Source of the DNA: Vespa crabro | Taxonomy: Eukaryota; Arthropoda; Insecta; Hymenoptera; Vespidae | Assembly (NCBI RefSeq): GCF_910589235.1 | Contig: NC_060970.1 | Location: 4,724,487 to 4,788,486, forward strand | Reading direction: 5' to 3' | Length of the DNA: 64,000 nt | Shown here: piece after piece, positions 1 through 14,205 of the stretch | Position numbering within the stretch: the first letter of the stretch is position 1 | Layout: the number at the start of each line of letters is the position of its first letter | Program-made: the position numbers and the translations under genes | The notes under the pieces: model-generated | What the model saw: only the letters and a program-made list of their open reading frames with translations | Database searches by the model: none | Told to the model about the DNA's origin: nothing

Positions 1-578
1 CATATAGATACGATACAGTAGTATCGTTTAAATCTATTCGAACAATGTTCCGTGCTTTCTCATCGAAAGTTTTCACATGATTTAAACTTCTTATATATGG
101 ATCAATATCTCCAGTTTGTTTCGAGATTTAAGGATTTCGAGATATTATCTCTACATCGAAGATGTTTAATTCTTAAGGGGTTTCTAAATGATCTATTAGA
201 ATCGATAAGGTACAAGAATGAGAGGAACTGTTAATTAAAGGTGAAATTTGGAGTCTGTGAAAGATCAGATCGAGAGAGAAAGAGAGAGGAAGAGGGAGAG
301 GGAGAGAGAGAAAGAAATACAGTCAAGTGGAAGAAGTTCCTTGGACGAGGTTCGTCGACTCTCGAATCACGTCCGGAATCGCAGCGATCTTCTAAAGGAA
401 AACGTGTCTTCGTTGAGCCGAGCTTCGTGGTAACACGCGGAACGAGAGAAATGAAGAGAAAGAGAGATAGAGAGGAAAAGAGGGAAAGAGAAGGAGAGAG
501 GGGAATAGCAATCTCGCACATAGAACTCTGTATTTCTTGGTTGGACGCCTTTCGTTCCGAGCTTCATCGTTTCTACTC

Positions 579-611
579 CTTCTTCTTCTTCTTCTTCTTC
601 TTCTTCTTCTT
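579..611. repeat. (TTC)n microsatellite
   Basis: About 11 TTC units, near-perfect, within a longer pyrimidine-rich plus-strand stretch. Confidence 0.9.
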
Positions 612-1054
612 GTTTGTCTTCTTGATCTTTCCTCAGAAAAGCAACGTAGTTAACGTAATTCCTTCGAATTTAGAGATCGACCATGTTTCATACACATCCG
701 TACGTACGTAACTTTAGAAAACGACTCTATATATTTGTATAGAACTATTGATTATAAAATATTTTTATAGAAGATATATCTAATAATTTAATTAATAATC
801 AGATTTTAATATCTGATGATTAAATTGGATTGAGATAAATAAAAAAAAAGATCGATATAAGATGTTGATGTATAAAAGAAAAAAAAAAAAAAAGAAAAGA
901 AATGTGTTCAAAAGAATGGAGGAGAAAGATGAGATTAGAAAATTGTTTTCTTTTTTTTCTTTTTTTTCTTTTTTTTTCCCCACGAAACGTGAGGGATATT
1001 TCTCCAACGAGGCCAACGCTTGAAGAAATGAAAAGAAAAAATGGAAAAAAAGAG

Positions 1055-1058
<4 letters not shown>

Positions 1059-1084
<26 letters not shown>
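1059..1084. repeat. (AG)n microsatellite
   Basis: 13 AG units following an A-rich stretch. Confidence 0.9.
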
Positions 1085-1091
<7 letters not shown>

Positions 1092-1642
1092 AGTAGAAAG
1101 AGGACGAATAGAGTAAGTAGTAGCCACGCCTTTCCTCGCCCTGTTAATTTACCGTTTCTCCTTCCCCAACAAAATCCGGCACACATATTTTAGAATAGTC
1201 GCTTTTTCGTACGCGTCCAGTGCATCTCCGAAACACAAGCGAGTTCTTTAATCAACTGCCGTAGTAGTAGCATACTTTATCAGTACGCGTATTCAAGAAC
1301 GAAAGAGCCTGTGCACTTAGTTCCAGTTTCGTTTAGATGTTATCTTTCATGTATACTAGAGGTGTACCAAACTTTATAAATGAGATTATATTCTTCGCTA
1401 TATGTCAAAGGTTCGTAAATGCCTTACCAAAGTCATCACGTGAAAATTAAATCATTCAACGTTTACGTCTTTATCGTTTTTTTCCTTCGTTCTTCTTTAT
1501 TCTTGTTCGTCTTCTTCTTCTTTTTCTTCAACTTCTTCCTCTTCACGATATTCATAAGACGATTCTTATCTTTAAAATCAATTCTTCGAGATAAACTATT
1601 ATTGGGCTACTTGATAGAGATTAAACAAACAAAAAAATATAC

Positions 1643-1643
1643 T

Positions 1644-1670
<27 letters not shown>
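1643..1670. repeat. (TA)n microsatellite
   Basis: About 14 TA units. Confidence 0.9.
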
Positions 1671-1675
<5 letters not shown>

Positions 1676-1811
1676 TATGTAAAGAAAAAATCAATGAAAA
1701 ACTTCATGGTGATCAATTCATAAGTTAGACCGAGATTACACACTTGCGATAATTATCAATCTAACACTTATGCGATGAGTCTCGTGTGACTTGAAATGAA
1801 GAGAGTTAGGA

Positions 1812-1834
1812 AGAGAGAGAGAGAGAGAGAGAGA
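1812..1834. repeat. (GA)n microsatellite
   Basis: About 11 GA units. Confidence 0.85.
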
Positions 1835-2671
1835 TGAAGAGGAAGAAGACGTAACTCGAATGCACCTACACGTTCACAACAAGCTCGTGTAATCTCATTA
1901 AAGCAAACACCCCATGTCTCTCGTTCACGCGAGAAGTTCGCACCACTAATGCGAAGCAACAGCCAATTTGGGCCAGTAACGTCATTCGGGAATTCACAGG
2001 CGAAGTATCATGTAATATCGCTGACAATGGCGGTCTATCGAAGATGCAACTGCTTAATTATTCCTACTGGGAATTATCTATATCTATCTATAACCCTTTA
2101 GGTTTATGCCTCGTCACGAACTTTCAAAATTACCATACCAAATCGTTCATAAAATTTGAATAATCTAATGTGATTGATTGATTAAATTTATTTAACCCTT
2201 TTTACAACCTCTATATTATAACAAAAAATAAAATATATATATAATATAATTTAAAACTCTTTAACATTCAGATTTTAATTGACAATTAATTTTCTATGAC
2301 TTAAAAGTTACATGGCGTTATATAAAGGATTATAAAACAAATTGATATTCTAAAAAAAAAAAAAAAAGAAAAAGGAAAAGACCTAAGATGATATAACACC
2401 AATTTTAAAGAGATTAATCTCCTAACGATTAAATTTTTTTCTCTCAAGATATCCTCGAGGCACTTCCCCAACACATTTATTAAACTTTCGATCTCCTAGC
2501 ACGTAATCCTGTTGAAAATGTAATTTTGTCTAAAGTTTCAATTGAATCCCGTTGATGTTAATAACGTTTGTATAATAATAGATTGAAATTGATGTTTTTC
2601 TTCCGTTCTTCTTCTTATACTTCTTCTTTTTTCGGACGAGAACATACGAAGAAACGAGAACGATTCGAATT

Positions 2672-2696
2672 AAAAAAAAAAAAAAAAAAAAAAAAA
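2672..2696. repeat. Poly(A) tract
   Basis: An uninterrupted run of 25 A. Confidence 0.9.
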
Positions 2697-5540
2697 TGAC
2701 GGCGTGAGGTGTGAGGGGACGAAATGGAGAGAGAACACGTAACGCAGTTGAACAAAAGGGATGTTGAAAATATCTCGAGCGAAGGCCTTCTCCTTCTCTT
2801 TTCTACCTTTTAACTAGGAAGTCAGGACGTTAATGCGCGTAATTCGTCCGTGTCGTGAACCTTGCGTAGTCGAAACCACTTTAATGTCCTCGTTAAAGTC
2901 CCTGCTGCTGCTTCGGGGCCAGAACCAGAGCCTTTTATGAATTACGTTCTCGTTATTACACGAAATTAAAAACTGTGGGAACACTTACCCTTCTGTTAAA
3001 AAAAAGAAAAAAGAAAGAAAGAAAAAAAAATTAAAGAAAAGAAGGTTGAGGTCGTAGCTTGGTATCAGCACGAACACTGATCGTTTTTCCGACAATTGAA
3101 AAGAGAAAATTCAGAGAGAAAAAAAGAAAGAAAAAGAAACATTCTTTTTTTTTTGCTTTCAATCGAAACCAATGAATCTATTTCGTTACTATTATTATTA
3201 ATATCATTGATAATACATAATTATATAGCGAATTGAAAATAAAAAATTTAGTAGTAACAAATCTCCGATTGATTTTTTTCCCTTAAGAGTCGTCGTTACA
3301 TTGAAAACGATCGCAATAAAGAAATAGAGAAAACTAGACATTATGTATGTACATACATGTATATATGTATGTATGTATCTATGCATGTATATATTGACAT
3401 GTACATGATATTACAGAGAACCTTATAGGAAAAGAGAATAAAGGGAGAGTGCCCTTTCGTTTTCGTTTGATCGTTTACCATTTCCAATGAGGCAGTGGAT
3501 ACATATTATATATATCTCTCATGGATATAACAACAGCTCATGTTTTATTTCGACGATGTTAAAGCGTTACAACATTTTCGACGTTACAAAAAGGTTCAGT
3601 TCCGTTAGTAATTTCTCCAAGCGGGGAAAGAAACGAAAGGAAAAAAAAAAAAAAATAAGTAATAACGAGAAAAAAAGAAAAGAAAAAAGGAAATCCATTT
3701 CGAGAAGGAAAAATATCGATCAAATTTGTTATCCATCTTTTACTTATTTTCTTCCCTTTTTATTTCGACACGATATGAAACTGGATAATACGAAAGGAAG
3801 GAAAGTATATATATATATATATAGAAAATGAATTTGATTTATATTTTCGTGATATCCATCCACTCTTTTTAAGAAATATATACGGATAATCCGATTTATA
3901 TCCAGAAAAGTACGTATCTACGTTCGAACCTTCGAACATGAATTTATTTGATCTAGTCTGTGTAAGTGTAACGTTGCTCGGACACGGGTTAATTACATTT
4001 TCACGACCCTCCAACGCGACCGTACACATTCATGCACGTAAAATGCATGAGTACGCGTTTGAAGCAACCCTTAAAGAACCTTCGAACTAACTCATTGGAA
4101 GGGCTATTTCCTCCTTTTCCTCTTTTTCCTCTTCTTCTTCTTATTCTTCTTTCCTTCGTTTTCTTCGTCTTCTTGTTCTCAATTTACGGTCACGTTTCAC
4201 GATAATTTACCCGACGGTGATTTAAGTAACCTCGATCATTCTTTCGAACCTTTCGTATTTATCTTTCCGATAACGATCATCCTCTATTACTATGTTTAAT
4301 CTATTACTTTGACTAGTATAGTTTACTTACCCCTCCACCATCACTCCTAACATTTACTTTTTCTTCTTTAATTCGATGTAAAACGATTGTAAATTTAAAT
4401 AAAAATTTTCCAATGTTGTTCGTAGCCATACTAGAGTAATAATGAATTAGAAAAAAAAAAGAATTTAAACGTGAAAATTACAAGCAAAGACAAGATCGTA
4501 AAAAGTTGCTAATCAGATCGCTTCGTATTACATTTGAAAAAGAGAAAGATACACGATATATACGCGTGCATGTGTGTGTCAGAGGTCGAGAGGAATCTAA
4601 ACTAATCCAACTAATCTAACTAAAGTCAATTTAATTAACCTCGTTGCGGTAAATCATGGTACAGAAAGAGTCTACTGACCACTCCACGATTGTAAATAAA
4701 TAAATATATGAATATAGAAATAAATAATTACATAAATAAATACATAATAAAAAAAAAATGAAAAAAGAAAAACATAAAAAGAAGAAGAAGAGGGTATGAT
4801 GAATGAGTAGTCATCTAAGAGTGATCCACTCATTGGTGATCGAGCGGTTAATTAGAAAAAGGGGGAGAGTAAAAAAAAAGTAAAAGAAAATATTCCACGG
4901 AATTCGGAATTTGAGTTTTCCTCTAGTTCAACGTTGAAACTCTGAATTGAGGTGGCCACCATTCATCGAGAACGTTTGGTCAAAGCTGATAGGTGAAAAG
5001 GGACTTCAAAGCTTCCAACTAACATGTTTACGAAACTACCAGACGAGTGTGAAACAACACTCCTTTAGACAAACCCATGACAAGTTTGGACAAGTCGAAA
5101 TTCGATTTTATTGAATTTCCTGTTGATAGGAAAACAAGGATTTATTCAAACAGAAGAATTCTATTTAATTTGAACAAATCAATGCAAGCTAAACACGATA
5201 ATGCTTTCAAAATGAAATAATTAAAGACGATGATGCAAGGAAAAGGAAAAAGAAGGAAAGAAAAAAACACGAAAGAATATATTTTTAAGTAATTTTTATT
5301 ATCTCCATAGAAGCTCCAACTCGTTTGAAATTTTAATAAAATGTTCAGAAAGTTTTAATATTAATACGTGAATGCTGAAGTGCAATATATCTTACTTAAG
5401 TTCTTTATCTGCAAAAGAAAATACTAAGTTTTATCGAAGTAAGTTGATAAGGTACATAGGATCACTAATTATTCATATTTGACATAGATATGCCCAGTTA
5501 ATCGAGAAATGAAATATTTTATATCAAAAATTCTTTGTTA

Positions 5541-5543
<3 letters not shown>

Positions 5544-5575
<32 letters not shown>
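5544..5575. repeat. (CT)n microsatellite
   Basis: About 16 CT units. Confidence 0.9.
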
Positions 5576-5581
<6 letters not shown>

Positions 5582-6063
5582 ACGAAAACAAGTAGCTGAA
5601 ATTAAACATTGGAAAATATGATAAATAAGAAAAATCAACAAATATAATTTTATTCAATGAATGATGACAAGATAAAGCAATATATTTACATGCACGTGAA
5701 AACGAGGGTAAGCTTGCGTGCATGCGTGTGTATTTGTAAACTGAAGAAAAGAGATGAACCGCAGCACCTTCAGCTACGGTTGTAACAACAACAAAAGCTG
5801 GAAGAAGAAGAAGATGAAGGAGAGAAGAGAAGAGAATAGAACAGAAAGGAGGAGAGGAGAAGAAAGATCTCTTGGGAATCGAACGATGGAAGCTTCTGAA
5901 AGCAGTCTCTGGTTTTCTCAACGTGCCATTTTATTACGCGCCAGACAGTTCGGGCTTATTCGGTTACAACGTTATACCCTCGAGCTATTACGCGCTGTCA
6001 TAACGCATACTTTTAACCATACTAATTTCTCCTATCACTTTTTAAACATGATCGTAACCATGA

Positions 6064-6107
6064 ATTATTATTATTATTATTATAATAATTATAATAATAA
6101 TAATATT
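6064..6107. repeat. (ATT)n/(AAT)n self-complementary repeat
   Basis: ATT units switch to AAT/TAA units midway, so the tract can fold back on itself. Confidence 0.8.
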
Positions 6108-6771
6108 ATGTTGATGAATAATAGATGAATAAAATCAAAATGAAAATAAACTATGAATATTATTTTCAAAATTATTTACCGTAAAACTTATTCGTCGTGT
6201 GAATATATATTAACGACACAATAAATAACATCGTTGTTGAAAGAGATTTGCCTTTTAGATGATATATTAACGTTAGAAACTACATGACGTTTAAAGTAGA
6301 GCAAAAGGAAGATGCAGAGGAGGTATGTAGGTACCCAAGTGATTACTAGATGCGGTTTCGTTAAAATTTCCATCCCTCTTAAGAAAGTTATTCCTGATCA
6401 AAACTAACAGCTGGTAGCTGGCTTCCATAGTTAGAGAAATTAAATTCGAGTATCTACGAAAAGTCGAGAAGAAAATTATTTCCATTGACGTTTAAATGTC
6501 ACAGATCTTTATTGAACATCTTGAAATATCATCCAAACTAATGAAACGAAAAAAAAAATAAAAAAGAAATAAATAAAAATAAAAAGACAGAGTATAAAAA
6601 AAGAACAGATTACTATTTATTCCATGATGAACGAAGCGTTATACGTGTTACGAGTGTCGTGTTCAGGATTTTGATGGAAGTTATTAGACGAATTCAAAAT
6701 AATTTCTCGATTTCGGCTGGCAGTAGATGACGAACGCACGTGCGATACTATAAAGCATAACGAGAAATAGC

Positions 6772-6796
6772 GAGAGAGAGAGAGAGAGAGAGAGAG
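6772..6796. repeat. (GA)n microsatellite
   Basis: About 12 GA units followed by GGA-rich sequence. Confidence 0.85.
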
Positions 6797-7571
6797 GAGG
6801 GGAGGAGAGGGAAGAGAATCGCTTCACTGGACACGAGGAAAATTGAGTGACGCTCGGATTTGAATTAGATTAATTTGTCGTCACGCCAACGAACACCTTA
6901 ATTGCGCGTACGAGCATGCTCGTATATACGAGAAAACACACAGGAAGAACGCACGTAGATTTCAATGTGATAGAATTTATGAAAGGCCGAAAATTCGTGA
7001 CCTGTGTATACCATACGTATAGTTATTAAGGAAAGAGTGTGATGGGAAATATTTCAACAATTTGTAAATTTCTTTTATAAAGATCACTTTTTTTTTCCCT
7101 TTTAATTGGAAAACGCCGTTAAACAGATGACAACAAATACGAATAATTATTTCCATTCAAAAACGGGATTACTCCACTCGTGTCTCTTTCTTCTGATAAT
7201 AATGACAAGGGAAGAGAGAAAGAGAGGGGGTGGTGCTTCGTTTACGTAGTCGATTTTAAAAGGGTGCCGGAAGTGTGGCGACGCTCGTAACTTGTTACTG
7301 TCGCTCGTAAAAAGGCTCAGAATATCTCGAGAAGAGTCTCGTTACTCGAGAAACCCTTCAACGATTTCTTCTCTGGGAAGAGAAAGAGAGAAAGAGAGAA
7401 AAAGAGAGAGAGAGAGGGATGGAAAGAGGTACATGACTACGACTCGAAAAGGTTATATCGATTTACCCATCGAGAAAGGTACCCACCGCGGTGAGATCGC
7501 TTTTTCCTCGTAATCCTTACGGAAATTAACCTACGGTGAACTTCTCTCTCTCTTTCACTCTCTTTCCAACT

Positions 7572-7610
7572 ATTACTACTACTACTACTACTACTACCTC
7601 TACTACTACT
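7572..7610. repeat. (ACT)n microsatellite
   Basis: About 13 ACT units with one CTC interruption. Confidence 0.85.
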
Positions 7611-7915
7611 CTCACTTGAATAGTTTTACTATGGAACGTTACTTTCAATGCTATAATGGTGTTCTCAGTAAACTTACTGAGAAAGAGAAAGAAGAGATCC
7701 TGCTTGGAAAATCGAATTCCTATAGAAAGGATTCGACAAAAATACTAGAAACTCTTAAAGAAGAACAAAGAACGTTTTTCTTCGTCGATTGAGAATGAAT
7801 GAGTTTTCTTTTTTTTTTTTTTTTTCTTTCTTTCTTTTTTCTTTTACTCGAGACTTTTTAATGATACTTTTTTCCCTTGATTATTCGCAACCTCCTTGGT
7901 ATAATTCAAAGTGTA

Positions 7916-7944
7916 TTAATTAATTAATTAATTATTAATTAATT
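7916..7944. repeat. (TTAA)n self-complementary repeat
   Basis: About seven TTAA units with one shift, directly before the CT tract at 7957. Confidence 0.85.
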
Positions 7945-7954
7945 GCGAAAACTT

Positions 7955-7956
<2 letters not shown>

Positions 7957-7997
<41 letters not shown>
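7957..7997. repeat. (TC)n microsatellite
   Basis: About 20 TC units. Confidence 0.9.
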
Positions 7998-8001
<4 letters not shown>

Positions 8002-8944
8002 GGTTAAGAAAAATGGAGAAAAAAGGGAGGAGGAAGAAAAAAGAAAAAAGATTAATTGATCGTCAAAATGATTAAACGACGTGTGTTTATTAGCAACCAC
8101 GAATGTTCGCGAATCCGTCATGGGTCGCTAAATACGTGCGCACCAATAGCAACATAGCGGCAGCAACGTAATCGTATTGACGGCAAAACCGCACTAGGAA
8201 AATCTATTTTCACTGTGGCCGACGACAGGGACGTGACAAACGTGTACAGGTCGTATGCACTTTTCGAAACTCTGCTTTGACTTTTTCTTTTTTCTCTTTT
8301 TTTCTCTCTAACTCTCTTTTCTTTTTTTTTCCTCCCCATGTACCAGAAACACTAATCGCTATGTCTAATTTAATTAAAATATACTATAATTATTATTCAT
8401 AAAGGGGAATTATGCAATAAATTAATTCAATTGCAATCATACGTGACGCATTTAGTTTTGGAAAACAACGTTAAAAGTTTTTTAAAATAAAATATATTCG
8501 TCGTAATCTCTTTATAATTCTTAATTTGCTTACGATTTAAAGAGAAAAAGAAACGAATAAAAAAACATGGTTATATTTATCCACCCCCACGCCCCGAAAA
8601 AAGAAATTCTCTAAACAACACATCGTATCGAATATCCAAACATGGACGTAGTAGATATATACGCACATATATATATGTGTACATGAAACATTGTCATCCG
8701 CGAAAAGCTTGATTAAAGCATTTTAATTGGAGTATCGATGTAACCATTCTTCTCTTCTCTTCTCTCTTTTTTTATTTCCTTTTTTTTCCAACATTTTTCT
8801 CTATTCGTGTTTTAACGATCATCCTGTACAACCTTCGAAATTACTTTATTCAATAAAAATATGTATCTATATATCGAAAGAGTAGCCGCTATATACAAAT
8901 ACATAGATACATACATACGTACAAAGTTGAATAGTAGCAAAAGA

Positions 8945-8948
<4 letters not shown>

Positions 8949-8976
<28 letters not shown>
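8949..8976. repeat. (TA)n microsatellite
   Basis: About 14 TA units. Confidence 0.9.
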
Positions 8977-9343
8977 CAGGGAGATTAATAATCGTAGAAA
9001 CTCAGCGATGTGATAGATGACTCGAATATAAAACATATAGAAGTATTGCGGTGAGTAAAACGATCGAAACTAAATAGCAACATTCGCGATATAACCTATT
9101 CTCTTTCTCCCTCTAACTACTCGAAATAAACTCTGCCCATCTCTCCTTTTATTCTCGAACAAGTATCTGAAATACTTTCGGATTCCAATTAAGCGCTTCG
9201 ATCGTAGCGGAAAATTGATTAGATTTTACTGGGACTCGATACTCACATTCGATGACATGAATGAAATATGATCGAACGTTTCAAAGATGAGTTTCAGGTG
9301 CATAGAAAATACAATAATAAAAATAAAGAGATAAAATAAGATA

Positions 9344-9345
<2 letters not shown>

Positions 9346-9398
<53 letters not shown>

Positions 9399-9399
9399 A
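9346..9399. repeat. Compound (TA)n(GA)n microsatellite
   Basis: About 15 TA units (9346-9375) pass directly into 12 GA units (9376-9399). Confidence 0.9.
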
Positions 9400-10295
9400 G
9401 ATGCAAATAAATAATTATTTGAAAGATTTGGAAATTGTTAATCCGGTCCAACGAAACTGCCTTTTCTGTTTGGCTGACGTGGGACTTTGAACGAGCTTTA
9501 TAAATTCAACGGCAATTTATACAAATTACGAATAGCCATTAACGCGATCCGGCTCGTACGTACAACTCGTTTTATAAATTAACACGTTCGTCGCAGGGAC
9601 ACATGGATCCACGTATGTACGCTTGCTTTATCAAATACGTCTCGTGTCACGTCGATTGTCCTATTTGAATCGAATAATATTGTTTTTTTTTAGTTCCTTT
9701 ATTTTATTTTTTTTTCCCCCTTTTTTTGTAACGAACCCATCGAAACTATGTTTATATAACGAATAATAAAACAATTAAACAATGCGGGAAGTATGCACCA
9801 GTACTCTTTCCTTTATTAACTTTAGGAACATTTTTTTCCTCTGTATTCGTTTTTTGCATTCAATTTCTTCTGAGTTTTTTATCTCTCTCTCTATATATAT
9901 TTTTTATATAAATAATACCATAACTTTAATATGATATAATTAATGTCCCAAAAAAATTTAATTAAATATCGTAAAACTCAGAAATGACTAATAAAATTGA
10001 ATTATAAATGATCGATCTTGATTGCAACATTTTCATCGTTTCAAATGGGGGTTGGAGGAGGGAGAAAAGGAAAAAAAAAGAAAAATTAGTCTTCGACGTT
10101 TCTCGACAATATTTTGGTTCATGCGCATGACTAAAATAGGAATAAAACGAGGAGAAAATCGATTTTTCAGGACTCGTGAGAATGAAAACTTCCGGCCTTT
10201 AAAGAGGCTCATTATTTTTCCGACGAGAACGTAACCGTAGTTCAGCTATCTCCTTCTCCTTCTTTCCATCCCCTCTCTCTCTTGTAGTCAATTTC

Positions 10296-10300
<5 letters not shown>

Positions 10301-10333
<33 letters not shown>
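10301..10333. repeat. (GA)n microsatellite
   Basis: About 16 GA units; a CT-rich stretch lies 25 bp before it on the same strand. Confidence 0.9.
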
Positions 10334-10336
<3 letters not shown>

Positions 10337-10639
10337 AGGAAAGAGAGAATGCTTGAGATTGATAAATTATCGGCTTGAAAAATGTAAAACCGATCCGAAC
10401 GTAGCACAGATTTTATTTTGCAAAAAGTTAAGTATGCAGACACATACGTCAGCTCTTCTCTTTAACCCTCTCTTTCTCTCTTCCTTTTTATTTAAATCTA
10501 AATATATGGATATATATACCTATATAGAATGTATTAAATGATTATCACGTTTATACAATAAATCGTTTGAAATATTACGCGCATATACTTGAATATAAAT
10601 TCCTGTGTCTACATTTTATTAAAAAAAGAAAAAAGAATA

Positions 10640-10641
10640 CA

Positions 10642-10676
<35 letters not shown>
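10640..10676. repeat. (GAAA)n microsatellite
   Basis: Nine GAAA units. Confidence 0.9.
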
Positions 10677-11968
10677 GAAGAAAAGGAAGAAAAAATTAAT
10701 ACATAGAACAGTCGTTCGTTTAGCCATTCCTCATTTCTCCCGTTTTGGTACAACGAAAAGGGGAAGGCTCTATGCGGGTGAACGTCGAATTTGTTGAGCG
10801 AAGCGCGCCTGTCACGGGCCATTTCTCTGTGAAAATTGGAAAATCTTGCTTCGCTTTTTTATGTCTCTACGATCGATTAATCGAGAACGTGGTTATCCGG
10901 AGCGAACAAACGAACAAATCGCGTTCACGATTCTTGCCGTACTCTCGTCTATCCGTTGTGTTTGTGCCTCTGAGCGTGTGTATTCTTTTTTGTTTTCATC
11001 CTACAAACAATATTTCATTGTTCTCTTATTATTTTCATTGTTTAATTAAATCAATATTGGACACGTCGTCGATTAACTTTTGTTCTAGTCTCGGCAAAGA
11101 AAAAAGAAGAATAAATTATCAAACGAAAAGATTAAGAAAGAAATTACGAAATTTTTTACAAGTTCGTTAAACTTCAATGATCTTCAATTTTTCAATTTAA
11201 TTTCTTCTTTTTTTTTTTTCTTTTTTTGTTCTCCTTTACTCGTCGCCACCAGTCCTCCACTACGAATTCCATTTTTTATCATCAGACATTGAACCATGCC
11301 TAAAATGATATCACCTTTTCGACTTGCTCTTCTCTCGTGTGTCATTATTTCACTTCGCTCATAGCTTATTCAGCAGAAACTATGTTATAGGAGGGTTCAA
11401 ATGCTCGGTCAAGTAAGAAAAAAAAACATCCTAGAGAGATGGTCGTTTTATCATCGAGTCGGGGCACCCTTCAAATCGATATCGAAGCGAGACAAGATTT
11501 CCCGCGGTATTCGGAATCATCGAATATTTTATCGAATTATAATATACGACGTATTATAAAGTAAAAAAATATTATTTCTCTAATGAATTAATATTACTAA
11601 TTATTTTTATATAAACATATTTTCCCATTTCTCAAGTATTATAATAAAAGGCAACGCAATTTTTCAGAATCTTTTCTTATTATAATGATATAATTCCACT
11701 TTTTAATTATTCACCGTCTATCCTTCACCGATGAAAAGTTTCCCCAGCTAGAGTAACTTTTTTCTCTTTCCCTTTTTTATTTCTTTTTTTTTTTTTTGTT
11801 GTTGTTGTTTTTCTACTTGCTATAAATAAAAAAAATGGTAAAAGAATTCTTTCGCAGGGGTATAGGAGCTAACCGCAAAACTTTCCATAACGAAGAATTC
11901 GCAATTGCCGTGGTGGAAAGTTTAAACGTTACGAGTTTGAAACCGTTAGCCATAGTTAAAAAGTCGCC

Positions 11969-11984
11969 GTCTTCGTCGTCGTCG

Positions 11985-12016
<32 letters not shown>
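11969..12016. repeat. (TCG)n microsatellite with TTC interruptions
   Basis: About 16 units of TCG/TTC. One minus-strand frame reads it as an Asp/Glu run, but no gene is supported around it. Confidence 0.85.
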
Positions 12017-12381
12017 ATTACTACGATGCAAGTCACGGACTTTCAAGTAGTAACGATGAAAGCTCCCGGCTAGACGCATACGAAGCACTTACGGTGTACT
12101 ACTTAGGTGCCATCACGTCGACAGGTACCTTTGTACATATCTCAAAAGCTTTCACACGTGTCTTCATGCTTACTGACCAATCAACGAGCTTTGATCTTTT
12201 AACGTGAGACACATCAAATAAATTTAAATATTCTATTAACATATTTCATCGAAAAGAATAGAAAAAAGTAATAAAAACAGAAAAAAGTAATAAAAGAAAT
12301 ACCAAGTCTCTTGAATTCTCAAAAGAATTCCACGATTACGCGAAATTCATATGAATTACGATATCGTGAAAGAAAATAAAA

Positions 12382-12387
<6 letters not shown>

Positions 12388-12415
<28 letters not shown>
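12388..12415. repeat. (GA)n microsatellite
   Basis: About 14 GA units. Confidence 0.9.
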
Positions 12416-12418
<3 letters not shown>

Positions 12419-13589
12419 GAAACGTGATATTATCGACGAAAAGAAAAAACAATTTCAATGTTGAAAGAGAAAAAGAAGAAAAAGAAAATGAAAACTCGAG
12501 AAGTCCGATGAAAAATGATCCTCGACGTGATGTTATAACCAAACGTTCGATAACGATATCCTAATCGTAGCTTTGGAATTTGTTTCATTAAAAGTTCCCA
12601 TAAACGGATCATTTTATTACGATTGAAGAATAAAAAAAAAAAATAAAATAAAAGGGGAAAGAAAAATACGGAATCATCCAATAAGACAGATTATTTTTCA
12701 AGATAACTGCCTTTATTTCGGTGGCCATTTAAACTGAGACAAATCTCTCCTTTATCCCTTCACCAAGACACTAAGTGAGAACAACAAAAGGAAAGTTTAT
12801 TTTACAAACTTTTAAAAGAAGCTCTTACACATCTCATCGATAGACAACGAAGAGAAGAGAAATTAAACTCGAAAGACTTTGTACTTTTAAATTGGTAAGA
12901 CATTTGCCTTGACAAATTTTAACGAACGCGAATGCGCGGAATAAGTAATTAATTTAAAGGAACAGAGAGAAAGAGAAAGAGAGAAAAAAGCTACGATGTT
13001 ACGTTATTACGAATTTACATCGATTCTTCGTGAAACGATAATGGAAATGGTTGCTTGTAATAACACCGAACAAGTGTTTCATCAACGTTTGGTTTAGCAC
13101 CTTTATTGCAGTTTACAGTCTCTACAGCTTTCTCGAAAAATAGAACGAAAGAAAGAAAGAAAGAAAGAGATAAAAAAAAGAGATGGAAATGAAGATGCGA
13201 AAAAAGAAAACTAAGATTCGAGAAAGAGAATGGTGGAACGAACGCGCTCGGGTCCAGCGAGAGAAACACGCTCGTTCGTCACGAAGAAAATTGAATTTCC
13301 CATCGAAACGCAAAGCGAAAGAGAAAGAGAAAGAAAAGTATAACAATTTATGGGACGTGTCATACAGAGTACAAAAACGAGATACCAACGTGCGCGCATA
13401 TACTAATCGATTGCCTTGATTGGATAGAGAGATGGAAAGAGAAAAAGAAAGGGAACAAAATGTTCCTATATTGAGAACGAATCGCTGTCATCGAAGCTAT
13501 TTATAAAACTCCTTTTAAATTCATGAAAAATGGGATAAACAAATATCTTGTAATAAATCAAATATCGACGATAGATTGAAACTTTTTGA

Positions 13590-13705
13590 TATAAATATAA
13601 ATATAAATATAAATATAAATATAAATATAAATATAAATATGAATATAAATATAAATATATATAAATATAAATATATATAAATATATATAAATATAAATAT
13701 ATATA
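13590..13705. repeat. (ATAAAT)n array
   Basis: About 116 bp of hexamer ATAAAT with ATATAT variants increasing toward the 3' end. Confidence 0.9.
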
Positions 13706-14156
13706 AAAAAATCTTTAATTAAACGATATGTGCGATAGAGAAATGAGCAATTAGAACAAGAAGGTATTTAAATGTGTGAAAGAGAGAGAAAGGGAAGGCA
13801 ATTACCAATCAATTATACGAGTAGCAATTATTTTATGATTACCAAGATCTATCAAATTGTTTTCATATAAATCACATGATAACTTAGATCTAATATGAAA
13901 GGACTACGATTTCGAATTCGCTGTCAATGTAAAAGGGATGTTTCTCTCTCTCTTTCCCCTTATCGATGACTGTAAGAAAAAGTGTATCACTTTCTCTGTC
14001 ATTTTCTATCAAAGCACTTATCCATCTTGTTCCAACACCCTCGGCTTGTATTGACGAGATGTCAGGAACAGATGCTATCTTTTCTCTCCTCTCTGTTTCA
14101 CCATAACACACTTTTCACCCCTTTCAAATTCCTTGTAAGAAGAGACAGAAACAGAT

Positions 14157-14164
14157 ACAGAGAT

Positions 14165-14200
<36 letters not shown>
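14157..14200. repeat. (GATA)n/(GA)n compound microsatellite
   Basis: CAGATA/GAGATA units lead into about 16 GA units. Confidence 0.85.

Positions 14201-14205
<5 letters not shown>

Larger units (their letters stand above)
1..11960. other. No supported gene; repeat-rich intergenic or intronic DNA
   Basis: The stretch holds the microsatellites listed separately and several unique CpG-containing blocks (2800-2960, 5900-6000, 6830-6960, 9430-9660) that may be conserved regulatory DNA. Open frames here are short or translate GA/CT, TTC or poly(A) tracts, and I see no splice-site pair worth calling. Confidence 0.5.

Noticed and set aside
241..711. 156-codon open frame
   Set aside because: Most of it translates GA-rich repeats and a TTC run (poly-Phe); both strands are open for the same compositional reason.
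11813..12088. Minus-strand frame with an Asp/Glu run, resembling an acidic protein
   Set aside because: The acidic run is the (TCG)n microsatellite; flanks show no domain or splice sites.
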